A stretch of 64,000 bases of DNA, from NCBI GenBank assembly GCA_964551735.1, contig CAZKEF010000002.1, positions 1-64,000 on the forward strand, in the 5' to 3' direction. The notes below the pieces were generated by a model, which saw only the letters and a list, made by a program, of their open reading frames with translations, was not told where the DNA came from and searched no databases. Each line of letters opens with the position of its first letter. The stretch's first letter is position 1. This stretch comes from DAOUAT01 sp964551735. Its GTDB lineage: Bacteria > Chloroflexota > Anaerolineae > CG2-30-64-16. A program made the translations under genes and the position numbers. This document shows positions 8,192-15,297 of the stretch, piece by piece.

Positions 8192-8313
8192 CCTTCGGCT
8201 ACGCTCAGGACAGGTCTCGGCGAAGGCCACGATGCTTCGACGCAGCTCAGCACAGGTCTCGTCGAACTTGCGCTCGATGCTTCGACACGCCCTTACGGGC
8301 AGTCAGCACAGGT
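8192..8313. repeat. cluster of three GAG|ATC-targeted elements, copy C
   Basis: Three inserts (8192-8215 and 8234-8257, each 24 bp; 8279-8313, 35 bp) interrupt the ATPase remnant at FAE|IERF, FDE|IVAF and RTE|IERK. Each lies exactly between GAG and ATC. Translated, the 24-bp ones give TCPERSRR and TCAELRRS. Confidence 0.87.
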
Positions 8314-8390
8314 CTCGGTCCGCCGCATCCCCACGCAGAGCGTCGCGCCGTTCACGCGTAGCGGATGTTCTCGCGGGTCCTGTCCCAAGG

Positions 8391-8420
8391 GGATGCTTCG
8401 CGAAGCCGAGTCGAAGGATC
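8391..8420. repeat. GCTTCGCGAAGC-centred micro-element
   Basis: GGATGCTTCGCGAAGCCGAG followed by TCGAAGGATC contains the perfect 12-bp palindrome GCTTCGCGAAGC. A close relative lies at the 5' end of ATPase copy E (10573-10607), in the other orientation relative to the gene. Confidence 0.75.
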
Positions 8421-8490
8421 AGCTCCGGGTCGCTTTGCGAGCCGGTGCCCACCTCCAGCAGCGACCCCACCCGGCCGAGGATTTTCGGCC

Positions 8491-8530
8491 GTTTGAACGT
8501 TGGAACGTTTGAACGTTGGAACGTTGGAAC
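8491..8530. repeat. 8-bp tandem array (CGTTGGAA-type) in ATPase copy C
   Basis: About five units of CGTTTGAA/CGTTGGAA in direct tandem order replace the P-loop half of the ATPase remnant. A longer array of the same unit lies at 9521-9626. Confidence 0.88.
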
Positions 8531-8627
8531 GAGCGTATCGTGGCGCTGCGACCGAAGGAAGTCCCCGTGGGACTGCGCGCGGCCGATGTGGTAGCGTTTG
8601 GAAAGGTGGTTGACGCGAATGGCGATG

Positions 8628-9092
8628 TCAGACATCTCGTTCAGCCTCTCCGGTATCGGCCTGCAGGAGATCAATGAAGCGTTGAACCGTGATCGTCTGG
8701 ATGCCACGCTTGTGAAGCTCGTCGGTCAGATCCAGATCTCTGGTCACATCCTCATCTCGACTGATCAGATAAGCCGCCCCTCCCCGAATCGCGGTCTCCA
8801 GGACGACGTCATCGTCAGGATCGCGGCAGAGCCGGAGGTCACCGCTCACCGGCGCCAGGCGGACGACGGCCGCGGCGCCCGCCACGAAAGCGCCAACCTC
8901 TTGCGCAGTGACTTGCCGTATCTTCATGAGCCTGGGACGCAGCAGAACCTCTTGCAGCTCAGCCAACAGCGGCAATGAGCTGACGACCAGGAAGTTGCCG
9001 GCCTTGCCAGCCCGGATCAGGCGTGCGGGGAAGCCTGCGGGGTTCAGAAAGGCCGAGACCCACACATTGGTGTCAATGACCGCGACGATCAT
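8628..9092 (-). CDS. PIN-domain toxin (COG1569 type)
   Basis: A 154-residue PIN protein. MIVAVIDTNVWVSAFLNP gives the first catalytic Asp (IDTN); ELQEVLLRPR carries the conserved Glu; LCRDPDDDVVLETAI and YLISRDEDV supply the remaining acidic residues. This order is that of the COG1569 putative toxin family. It overlaps the antitoxin gene by 20 nt, so the two are coupled. Its 3' end overlaps the start of ATPase copy C, so the ATPase remnant may be translated from the same message. Confidence 0.88.
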   Translation of the reverse strand: MIVAVIDTNVWVSAFLNPAGFPARLIRAGKAGNFLVVSSLPLLAELQEVLLRPRLMKIRQVTAQEVGAFVAGAAAVVRLAPVSGDLRLCRDPDDDVVLETAIRGGAAYLISRDEDVTRDLDLTDELHKRGIQTITVQRFIDLLQADTGEAERDV

Positions 9093-9387
9093 GCCGTGCT
9101 TTCTTGACCTCAGCCCGCGCCATGCCGATCTCTGCCTCGATCTGTTCAGGCGTGCAATCGCTCACGCGGCCCTGGACATCCTTGAGCAGCATTTCCAGGG
9201 CCAGCCAGCCAGCTTGTTGGCGTTGGGCCTCATCCACAGCCAGCGCTCGCAAGTGTTGATACTCGTCGAAGGCCACGATCACAGCGAGGGGTTGGCCTTG
9301 TTGCTGCAAGATGATCGGATGTTGCAGGTCAGCAACGGCAGTGCCGTATACGGCGGCTGCCTCCGAAACGGACAAGGGCTTTTCCAT
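9073..9387 (-). CDS. Phd-like antitoxin
   Basis: 104 residues. The N-terminal part SVSEAAAVYGTAVADLQHPIILQQQGQPLAVIVAFDEYQHL follows the Phd/YefM pattern (helix, then IIL-QGQP-AVIV-FDEY strands). The C-terminal half is an acidic helix rich in Glu, likely the toxin-neutralising tail. It is encoded immediately upstream of, and overlapping, the COG1569-type PIN toxin gene. Start ATG 9387 is preceded by GAGAGAGGCTGAAC. Confidence 0.82.
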   Translation of the reverse strand: MEKPLSVSEAAAVYGTAVADLQHPIILQQQGQPLAVIVAFDEYQHLRALAVDEAQRQQAGWLALEMLLKDVQGRVSDCTPEQIEAEIGMARAEVKKARHDRRGH

Positions 9388-9473
9388 GTTCAGCCTCTCT
9401 CTCGATCACTCAAATTCGACATGCCCATTCTACCCCCGTGTATATCCTGGCGTCAACTGACTCATGCCAGTCT

Positions 9474-9730
9474 CAGCCCGGCCGCCCGTCGGCTCGGTGA
9501 TGCGGGAGAGGATTTTCGGCCGTTGGAACGTTGGAACGTTGGAACGTTGGAACGTTGGAACGTTGGAACGTTGAAATGTTGGAATGTTGGAACGTTGGAA
9601 CGTTGAAACGTTGGAACGTTGAAACGAGCGTATCGTGGCGTTGCGACCGAAGGAAGTCCCCGTGGGATTGCGCGCGGCCGATGCGGTAGAGTTTGCTCAG
9701 GTGGTCGACGCGGATGGCGATGTCGGTCAT
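9474..9730 (-). pseudogene. exporter ATPase, copy D, 5' remnant
   Basis: The frame starts MTDIAIRVDHLSKLYRIGRAQ, has the SHGDFLRS insertion and RHDTL, then enters a long 8-bp array (9521-9626). After the array the ATPase sequence KILSRITEPTGGRAE is still present as DNA but is read out of frame (ENPLPHHRADGRPG). The P-loop region is missing. The copy lies between hicA and the Phd-like/PIN module. Confidence 0.85.
9521..9626. repeat. 8-bp tandem array (CGTTGGAA-type) in ATPase copy D
   Basis: About thirteen copies of CGTTGGAA with variants CGTTGAAA and TGTTGGAA stand in direct order. Because the unit is 8 bp, gain or loss of one repeat changes the reading frame of anything translated through it. 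Confidence 0.92.
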
Positions 9731-9796
9731 GGGTGATGTTGAATCCCCAAAACTGCCGGAGACGGTGTGGCGAAATCTGGATGCCAAATGTAAGGA

Positions 9797-10066
9797 TCAG
9801 GCTACCTCGACCTCATACGTGGCACGCTCTTCGTGCAATGCGAGATAGGCGATCAACTCCTCACGCGACAGATCGGCATCCCGGAGTATCTTGCGCAATA
9901 GCCCGCGCCCGATATCCTGACCGCTGTAAATCGGTACCGTGACGACTCTGCCATCGGGGTGTTTAAGACGAGCATGGCTCCCGGTTTGGCGCTGAATCTG
10001 GAATCCGGTCCTTTCCAGTGCGCGAATGACCTCCCGCGCCGTCAGCATCGGCAGAACGGCCATCAT
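9797..10066 (-). CDS. hicA: HicA-family mRNA interferase toxin
   Basis: About 89 residues. MLTAREVIRALERTGFQIQR is followed by the HicA core QTGSHARLKHPDG (catalytic His in GSH), VVTVPIYSGQDIGRGLLRKILRDADLS and EELIAYL. It continues into an acidic tail. The start is ATG 10066 (a second ATG follows immediately), overlapping the hicB stop. This module is unlike the one at 5803-6322, so it was acquired separately rather than duplicated with the ATPase fragments. Confidence 0.9.
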   Translation of the reverse strand: MMAVLPMLTAREVIRALERTGFQIQRQTGSHARLKHPDGRVVTVPIYSGQDIGRGLLRKILRDADLSREELIAYLALHEERATYEVEVA

Positions 10067-10278
10067 GCCATCACCCGCTGCACGCCGATGAACTCTGTTG
10101 GGGTATACTCCGGCTCCTCCGCAACACACAAGGCGATGACGTCGCGCACGTTTGTCAGCAGCTCGTCAATGGTCCGACCTTGACTATAACACGCGCGCAA
10201 CTGGGGTACTTCGCCCACGAAGAAACCATCCTCATCACGCTCGATGACAACATAGAATTCCGGTCTGGTGTGGTTCAT
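10063..10278 (-). CDS. hicB: HicB-family antitoxin
   Basis: 71 residues: MNHTRPEFYVVIERDEDGFF, VGEVPQLRACYSQGRTIDEL and LTNVRDVIALCVAEE form the typical short HicB fold (FYVVIERDEDGFFVGEVPQL-C-sqG-T-eEl). Start ATG 10278 has GGAGCGTG upstream; another ATG six codons earlier is possible. It overlaps hicA by 4 nt (ATGA), the usual arrangement of HicBA modules. Confidence 0.9.
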   Translation of the reverse strand: MNHTRPEFYVVIERDEDGFFVGEVPQLRACYSQGRTIDELLTNVRDVIALCVAEEPEYTPTEFIGVQRVMA

Positions 10279-10418
10279 GGAAACACGCTCCTGCAATTAC
10301 GATCATACCTTATCAGTCCAACTCAAACAAGAATCCAAGAATCCTGTGAACCTCTCGCGTCAGCAGCCGCAAGCACTCCGACATTTGACCACAGACAGCA
10401 CCTTCACTGAAACGCCAG

Positions 10419-10495
10419 ATGTCGAATGTGGAATCTGGAATGTGGAATGTCGACGGCGGAACACATTCGACATTCGACTTCCCACATTCGACATG
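10419..10495. repeat. inverted array of 7-bp units inside ATPase copy E
   Basis: GAATGTGG/GAATCTGG/GAATGTGG units are followed by CGACGGCGGAAC and ACATTCG units, near-identical to the arrays in copies A and B. Confidence 0.88.
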
Positions 10496-10572
10496 GCATC
10501 CCGCAGCGTGTCGTGGCGTTGCGACCGAAGGGAGTCCCCGTGGGACTGCGCGCGGCCGATGTGGTAGCGTTT

Positions 10573-10607
10573 GCTCAGCCCTTCGACCCGGCTTCGCGAA
10601 GCATCCC
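10573..10607. repeat. GCTTCGCGAAGC-centred micro-element at 5' end of copy E
   Basis: CTTCGACCCGGCTTCGCGAA followed by GCATCCC is the reverse complement, with minor changes, of the element at 8391-8420. Confidence 0.75.
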
Positions 10608-10620
10608 TAAACATCGTACA

Positions 10621-11460
10621 TCAAATCACATCCGCAAACGTCCGCTCCGTGTTCCTGAAAAACACCACCCCGCTGACCAGCACAACCACGCTGATGACAG
10701 CCGAGATCGCGGTCAGCGCGGCGCTGCCCGACCCCTGCCCACTGACCCCCGGCCCCCCGAGCAAGGCCCAGCGGAACCCCTCCACCACGCCGGTCATGGG
10801 GTTCAGCGCCATGAGCCAGCGGAATCGCTCCGGGATCAGGGTGCTGCCGTACACCACCGGCGTCACGTACATCCAGATCTGCAGCAGGAACGGGATCAGG
10901 TAGTTGACGTCCCGGTAGCGCACGTTCAGGCTGGCCAGCCACAACCCGAACCCCAGCGCGGTGACCACCGCCAGCAGCAGGAACGCGGGCAGCCACAGCA
11001 CGTTGGCCGTCAGCGGCGTCCGGTAAACGATCAGCAGCACGGCCAGCACGCCGAACCCGATAGCAAAGTCCACCAACGTCGAGATCACGCCCGACAGCGG
11101 GATGATCAGCCGCGGGAAATAGACCTTGGTGATCAGGTTCGCGCTGTTCACCAGGCTGGTCCCCACCCGGCTCATGCTGCCTGCGAAATACTGCCACGGG
11201 ACCAGCGCGGCCAGCGCAAACAGCGCATACGGCGCGCCGTCCGAGGGCACATCGAGCAGCACCCCGAACAGCACCGTGAACACCACCGTGCTCAACAGCG
11301 GCTGCAGCACGATCCACGCCACGCCCAGCGCGGTCTGCTTATAGCGCACCTTGATGTCGCGCCACGCCAGGAAGAACAGCAGCTCGCGGTACTGCCAGAC
11401 CGCACGAAGCTGGAGCGCGGCCAGGCCGCGGGTGGGTTGGATGAGGGTGATGGTTTCCAT
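10621..11460 (-). CDS. polysaccharide exporter ABC permease (ABC-2 / Wzm type), second copy
   Basis: 279 residues with the ABC-2 amphipathic start AWRDIKVRYKQTALGVAW and the conserved LQPLLS, LITKVYFPRLIIPLSG, YRDVNYLIPF and ALNPMTGVVEGFRWALLG. About six transmembrane segments. A small GVSGQGSGSA insertion follows the periplasmic WALLG loop. The downstream gene should be the cognate ATPase, but only remnant E is there, so this permease may be orphaned, may borrow the ATPase at 1900-3138, or may itself be on the way to loss. Coding sequence is intact. Confidence 0.9.
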   Translation of the reverse strand: METITLIQPTRGLAALQLRAVWQYRELLFFLAWRDIKVRYKQTALGVAWIVLQPLLSTVVFTVLFGVLLDVPSDGAPYALFALAALVPWQYFAGSMSRVGTSLVNSANLITKVYFPRLIIPLSGVISTLVDFAIGFGVLAVLLIVYRTPLTANVLWLPAFLLLAVVTALGFGLWLASLNVRYRDVNYLIPFLLQIWMYVTPVVYGSTLIPERFRWLMALNPMTGVVEGFRWALLGGPGVSGQGSGSAALTAISAVISVVVLVSGVVFFRNTERTFADVI

Positions 11461-11471
11461 GGTGTGATGGC

Positions 11472-11533
11472 CGATGTAGGATGTACGATGTACGATGTGG
11501 AATGTGGAATGTGGAATGTCGAATGTCGAATGT
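11472..11533. repeat. 7-bp array (ACGATGT to GGAATGT) upstream of permease
   Basis: Consecutive heptamers grade from CGATGTA-like into GGAATGT and CGAATGT units. A short inverted echo (CTACATTCCAGATTCC) follows at 11541. The array occupies the spacer between the epimerase stop and the permease start. Confidence 0.88.
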
Positions 11534-11562
11534 TTATACGCTACATTCCAGATTCCCCATTT

Positions 11563-12528
11563 TCACAGGGTCAGCCGCTCGTGCTCGATCACCCGTTTCA
11601 GGGTGTCATCCAGCGAATACCGCGGCGCGTAGCCGATCAGGCGCGCCAGCTTCTCGATGCTGGGCACGCGGCGCTGCATGTCCTCGAACCCGGGGCCGTA
11701 GGCCGCGTCATAGGGCACCAGCTTGATCTCGGAGGCGCTGCCGGTCAAGCTGATCACCCGCTCGGCCAGGGTGCGGATGGTCACTTCCTCGGTCGTGCCG
11801 ATGTTGAACACCTCGCCCACCGCCTTGGGCTCGTTAGCCAGTTGCGTGATCGCGCGGGTCACGTCCGCCACGTCCGCGAAGCACCGGCTTTGCGCGCCGT
11901 CGCCGTACACCTCCAGCGGCTGGTCGCGCAGCGCCGCGCGCACGAAGCGGGGCACCACCATGCCGTAGCGGCCCGTCTGCCGCGGGCCCACGGTGTTGAA
12001 AAAGCGCATGATCACCACCGGCAGCCCGTACTGGTGGTGGTACGCCAGCCCCAGGAACTCGTCCACCGCCTTCGACTCCGCGTACGCCCAGCGCGAGCGG
12101 GTGGTGGGGCCCATCAGCCGGTCGTCCTCCTCGCGGAACGGCACCCGCACCCCCTTGCCGTACACCTCCGAGGTGGAGGCCAGCAGCACCTTGCAGCCGT
12201 AGCGGTGCGCGGCCGCCAGCACGGCCTCGGTGCTGTTGATGTTGGTGCGGATGGTGCGCACCGGGTCCTGTACGATGAGCTGTACCCCCACGGCCGCGGC
12301 CAGGTGCACCACCACGTCCGACTCGCTGGTCAGCCGGTCCAGCACCTGGGCGTTGTCCACCGTCTCCCGCACGAACTGGAAGTGCGGCAGCGGCCGCAGG
12401 TGCTCGATGTTCGCCACCCGCCCCGTCGACAGGTCGTCAATCGCGACGACGCGGTGCCCCGCGTTCAGCAGCAATTCACATAAGTGCGACCCGATGAACC
12501 CGGCGCCGCCGGTGATTAAGTAACGCAT
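11563..12528 (-). CDS. NAD-dependent sugar-nucleotide epimerase/dehydratase
   Basis: 321 residues of the extended short-chain dehydrogenase family. The Rossmann motif GGAGFIGSHL lies at residues 7-16, VVHLAAAVGV follows, the catalytic TSEVYG and the YAESKA (Y-x3-K) pair are present, and MRFFNTVGPRQTGRYGMVVPRFV leads to the substrate domain with GEVFNIG. The closest general match is the group of UDP-glucose 4-epimerases, UDP-glucuronate decarboxylases and related GT-locus enzymes; the exact substrate is unresolved. It presumably supplies an activated sugar for the surface glycan. The start ATG 12528 is right at a heptamer-rich spacer. Confidence 0.85.
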   Translation of the reverse strand: MRYLITGGAGFIGSHLCELLLNAGHRVVAIDDLSTGRVANIEHLRPLPHFQFVRETVDNAQVLDRLTSESDVVVHLAAAVGVQLIVQDPVRTIRTNINSTEAVLAAAHRYGCKVLLASTSEVYGKGVRVPFREEDDRLMGPTTRSRWAYAESKAVDEFLGLAYHHQYGLPVVIMRFFNTVGPRQTGRYGMVVPRFVRAALRDQPLEVYGDGAQSRCFADVADVTRAITQLANEPKAVGEVFNIGTTEEVTIRTLAERVISLTGSASEIKLVPYDAAYGPGFEDMQRRVPSIEKLARLIGYAPRYSLDDTLKRVIEHERLTL

Positions 12529-12550
12529 GTGGTTATCCTAGGAACGAGTC

Positions 12551-12826
<276 letters not shown>

Positions 12827-12831
<5 letters not shown>

Positions 12832-13180
12832 GTTTGCTCTTGGCCGTGATGATGCTTTGGCCGATGATTGCCAGGATTTCGCGGGCCTCGCCGCGCAGAG
12901 CCGTTGCTTCTGCCGGAGGCCCTAGCGGCGCGTCCACACAGATATCGAGCCAGTACTCGGATTCGCTGGCTTCCTTTTCAGCAATTTTCAGTTTGTGAAT
13001 GAAGTCGTCCGCTGATTCCGCTCGGCCAGACTCGCGGTAATTTGCGCCGACCGAGGTGCCGGCCTTCACCAATTGATAGGCGACCACTTTTCCTACCTGT
13101 GACATCGGCAGCGTGCCAGCGAAGCGGATGATCCGCAGCGCAAAGTGCTTCGTCCGCCGCTCCATATCCGCGCGATTCAT
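12827..13180 (-). CDS. four-helix bundle protein (23S rRNA IVS-type family)
   Basis: 117 residues. The pattern LRIIRFAGTLPMSQVGKVVAYQLVKAGTSVGANYRESGRAES and FIHKLKIAEKEASESEYWLDI matches the four-helix bundle family first found encoded in 23S rRNA intervening sequences. Many members are free-standing genes, as here, and their function is unknown. The 3' end falls in the heptamer array (stop at 12827). Start ATG 13180; internal ATG six codons later is possible. Related proteins are often found next to repeats and variable loci. Confidence 0.85.
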
Positions 13181-13199
13181 TTCCCCACCTCATCTGCTA

Positions 13200-15276
13200 T
13201 CATCGAACATCGAACATCGTCCATCGAACATTGTCCCCCACCGCCTCATACCACCACTTCCGCAACGCCAGCTGGCCCTGGCTCATGTCCACAGAGGCCC
13301 AGAGGGGGGCGGCCAGGGCGGGGTCGCCGGTGACGGTGTAGGCCTCGCCCAGGAGCTGCCGCGTGGGGCGCTGCCAGGGCGCCGCGGCGTAGGCGGCCTC
13401 CAGATGCCGGCGTGCGGCCGCATAATCGCCCAGCGAAAGCTCGATCTGCCCCAACCGGCGGTTGGCCGTCACATTGCCGGGGTCCAGCGCCAGCGCGGCC
13501 CGGTAGCGGGCGACCGCCGGCCCCAGGTCCACCGGCGGCGGCGCGCCCGGCAGTTGTCGCCGCAGCGCATCCTGGATGGGATAATCGGGCCAGCGGTAGA
13601 CCGTCAGCTCGGCGCGCGCCTGATCCAGCGCGGCCAGGTTCGCGTGCCACATGGCCCCCATCGGCCGCCAACCGATGATGGCTGCGACCAGGATCAGCGC
13701 AGCCGCGATGGCGATGTAACGCAATCCAGCGGATTGCGCTACACCCACGATCAACCCCATGATGTAACGCNNNNNNNNNNNNNNNNNNNNNNNNNNNNNN
13801 NNNNNNNNNNNNNNNNNNNNNNNNNNNNNNNNNNNNNNNNNNNNNNNNNNNNNNNNNNNNNNNNNNNNNNAATCCGCCGGATTGCGTTGGGCGGCGCAAT
13901 CCAGCGGATTGCGCTACACCCGCGAGCAACCCCATGATGTAACGCAATCCGCCGGATTGCGTTGGGCGGCGCAATCCAGCGGATTGCGCTACACCCGCGA
14001 TCAACCCCATGGGCGCAAAGAGAAACACCAGCGACGCGCGGCGCGAATAAATCGGATCATCCACCAGCCCGTGCAGCAGCAGCACGATCAGCATCGCTAC
14101 CGCGCCCGCCAGCGGCAGCGCCCCCCCATCTCCCCATCCCCCCGTCTCCCCATCTCCCCGTCCCCCCCCGCCCGCGCCCCACGCCAGCCGCAGCGTCACC
14201 GCCACGATCGCCAGGAACGCCAGCAGCCCCGGGATCCCCTGCTCGGCCGCCAGGTCCACGTACAGGTTGTGCGCGCTGCCGATGAACCCGACGTGGAGCA
14301 GCAGCACGTATGACGAGAAGACCATCGGATAGGCGCCCAGGCCGATGCCGGTGAACGGGTGATCCAGGGCCAGTTGCGCGGAGAGCTTCATCAACGCCAG
14401 CCGGTTGATCCCCTCGCCCAGGAAGCCGCCGATAAACGCCACCAGCGCGGGCCGGGCGAGGAGCAGCGCCAGCAGCAGCGCGGCCGCGGGGGGCAGCAGC
14501 CGGTCGGCCCGGCCGCCGCGCAGGGCGGGGATCCGGCCGCCCGCGGCCCACGCGGCCCACAGCAGCAGCGCGGCCGCCAGCGCCAGCCACGCGCCGCGCG
14601 ACGCGCTCAGCAGCAGCCCCGCGGCGATGACGGGCAGGCAGACCGCCGCGGCCGCCAGGGCCAGCCGGCCGGTGGGGCGGGAGCGGTCCCGCCAGCCGGC
14701 CAACGCCAGCTCGATGCCCAGCGGCAGCATCATCGCGGTCACCGCACCGGCCTGGTTTGGCCCCACCGGGTGCAGCCCCAGGTCCGGCCGGATCGCCTGG
14801 AGCGCGGCGCCGATGCGGCCCAGGGGCGCGAACTTGGCCGGCCCCGCTGCGAAATCGTGGCTCAGCAGGAAATAGGCCCCAGCCGCCGCGCCCAGTGCTG
14901 CCAGCCCCGCGGCCGTCCCCCACGCCGTGCGGCCATCCGGCACGCGTGACAGCGCCAGCCCCAGCAGCAGCGCGGCGATGATCAGCCCATACTTCTGCCA
15001 GCCCACCGCGGTGTCGAACGGCACGTTTGCCAGCGTCACATCCCGCTGATACGTCGCCCACAATGCCACGCTGCTCGTACCCAGGAAGAGGAGGAAGGGC
15101 AGGTCGAGCGGTTGTACCGCAATCCGCCGGATTGCGAGGGGACGCGCAATCCAGCGGATTGCGGTACAGACCCACGGCGCCAGCCCCACCGCCAGCGGCC
15201 ACATGCCGATGCCGGAGAACAGGTACCACAGCGCGCCCGCGGCCAGCGCGGCGATGATTCTAAGGTATGTCAGCAT
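13200..15276 (-). CDS. O-antigen ligase/polymerase-like protein with C-terminal TPR region, interrupted by assembly gap
   Basis: About a dozen hydrophobic segments with SRGAWLALAAALLLWA and a long loop HPFTGIGLGAYPMVF plus HNLYVDLAAEQGIPGLLAF (the Wzy_C signature) identify the O-antigen ligase/polymerase superfamily. The C-terminal periplasmic part has tetratricopeptide-like helices (AVARYRAALALDPGNVTANRRLGQIELSLGDYAAAR). Two frames, 13200-13760 and 13872-15276, belong to one gene; the 100-N gap and 75-bp repeats separate them. In-frame micro-repeats occur at 15118-15163, 14121-14170 and around the gap, and the last residues (TMFDVR) are coded by the heptamer array. An upstream ATG at 15303 lies inside a MITE-like element, so ATG 15276 is preferred. 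Confidence 0.8.
13201..13234. repeat. 7-bp array (CATCGAA) at 3' end of the O-antigen ligase gene
   Basis: CATCGAA, CATCGAA, CATCGTC, CATCGAA, CATTGTC in direct order. The array overlaps the last coding residues and stop codon of the ligase gene. Confidence 0.85.
13720..13988. repeat. 19-bp palindrome units in a 75-bp tandem repeat, spanning a gap
   Basis: Units CGCAATCC-AGC-GGATTGCG and CGCAATCC-GCC-GGATTGCG occur at 13720-13738, about 13869-13914 (a pair), and 13944-13988 (a pair). From 13871 a 75-bp period is visible and encodes 25 residues in frame (AGVAQSAGLRRPTQSGGLRY core). The gap at 13771-13870 lies inside the array. Confidence 0.92.
13771..13870. other. assembly gap (100 N)
   Basis: 100 N inside the 75-bp tandem repeat of the O-antigen ligase gene. 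The real repeat count and the frame across the gap are unknown, since 100 is not a multiple of three and the N number is arbitrary. Confidence 0.97.
14121..14170. repeat. purine/pyrimidine-skewed simple repeat inside ligase gene
   Basis: CCCCATCTCCCCATCCCCCC and variants code for a Gly/Asp-rich stretch (GDGETGGWGDGG) in the ligase gene, in frame. Similar GGGGAGACAGGGAGAC-type sequence lies downstream of serS (21504-21545) and in the radical SAM gene. Confidence 0.75.
15118..15163. repeat. pair of 19-bp palindrome units near the 5' end of the ligase gene
   Basis: CGCAATCC-GCC-GGATTGCG at 15118-15136 and CGCAATCC-AGC-GGATTGCG at 15145-15163 are separated by 8 bp. They are the same order of centres (GCC then AGC) as in the pairs near the gap, but translated in a different frame (AIRWIARPLAIRRIA). 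Confidence 0.92.
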
Positions 15277-15297
15277 GAGGCGTGATGTTGTATTCCC

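Larger units (their letters stand above)
8065..8635 (-). pseudogene. exporter ATPase, copy C, internally deleted
   Basis: It starts MSDIAIRVNHLSKRYHIGRAQ and carries the insertion SHGDFLRS. At the point where the P-loop domain should follow, an 8-bp array (8491-8530) replaces it, and the gene resumes at GRVGSLLEVGTG. Further down, GAG|ATC-targeted inserts lie at all three homologous sites (8279-8313, 8234-8257, 8192-8215), a GCTTCGCGAAGC-centred element at 8391-8420 replaces the LTGREN junction, and a CCTTGGGTCGCAGCGG-type insert splits VKR from the signature. The start overlaps the 3' end of the PIN toxin gene by 8 nt. No ATPase activity is possible because Walker A is gone. Confidence 0.85.
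10360..10614 (-). pseudogene. exporter ATPase, copy E, 5' remnant next to permease
   Basis: LSKRYHIGRAQ, SHGDSLRS and RHDTLRDAM are recognisable, followed by an inverted heptamer array (10419-10495) and then unrelated codons to a stop. The first residues of the family (IAIRVDH) are replaced by an element with GCTTCGCGAAGC (10573-10607), so the copy is altered at both ends. It directly follows the permease stop at 10621, which is where a functional exporter ATPase gene is expected by analogy with 3135-3138. Confidence 0.82.

Noticed and set aside
8491..9626. Octamer and heptamer arrays as degenerate CRISPR arrays
   Set aside because: Units are 7-8 bp in direct contact, without unique spacers of 30-40 bp, so they are simple tandem repeats.
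10426..12483. 685-codon plus-strand ORF
   Set aside because: It is antisense to the permease and epimerase genes and His/Arg/Gln-rich, the usual mirror frame in GC-rich DNA; no family match.
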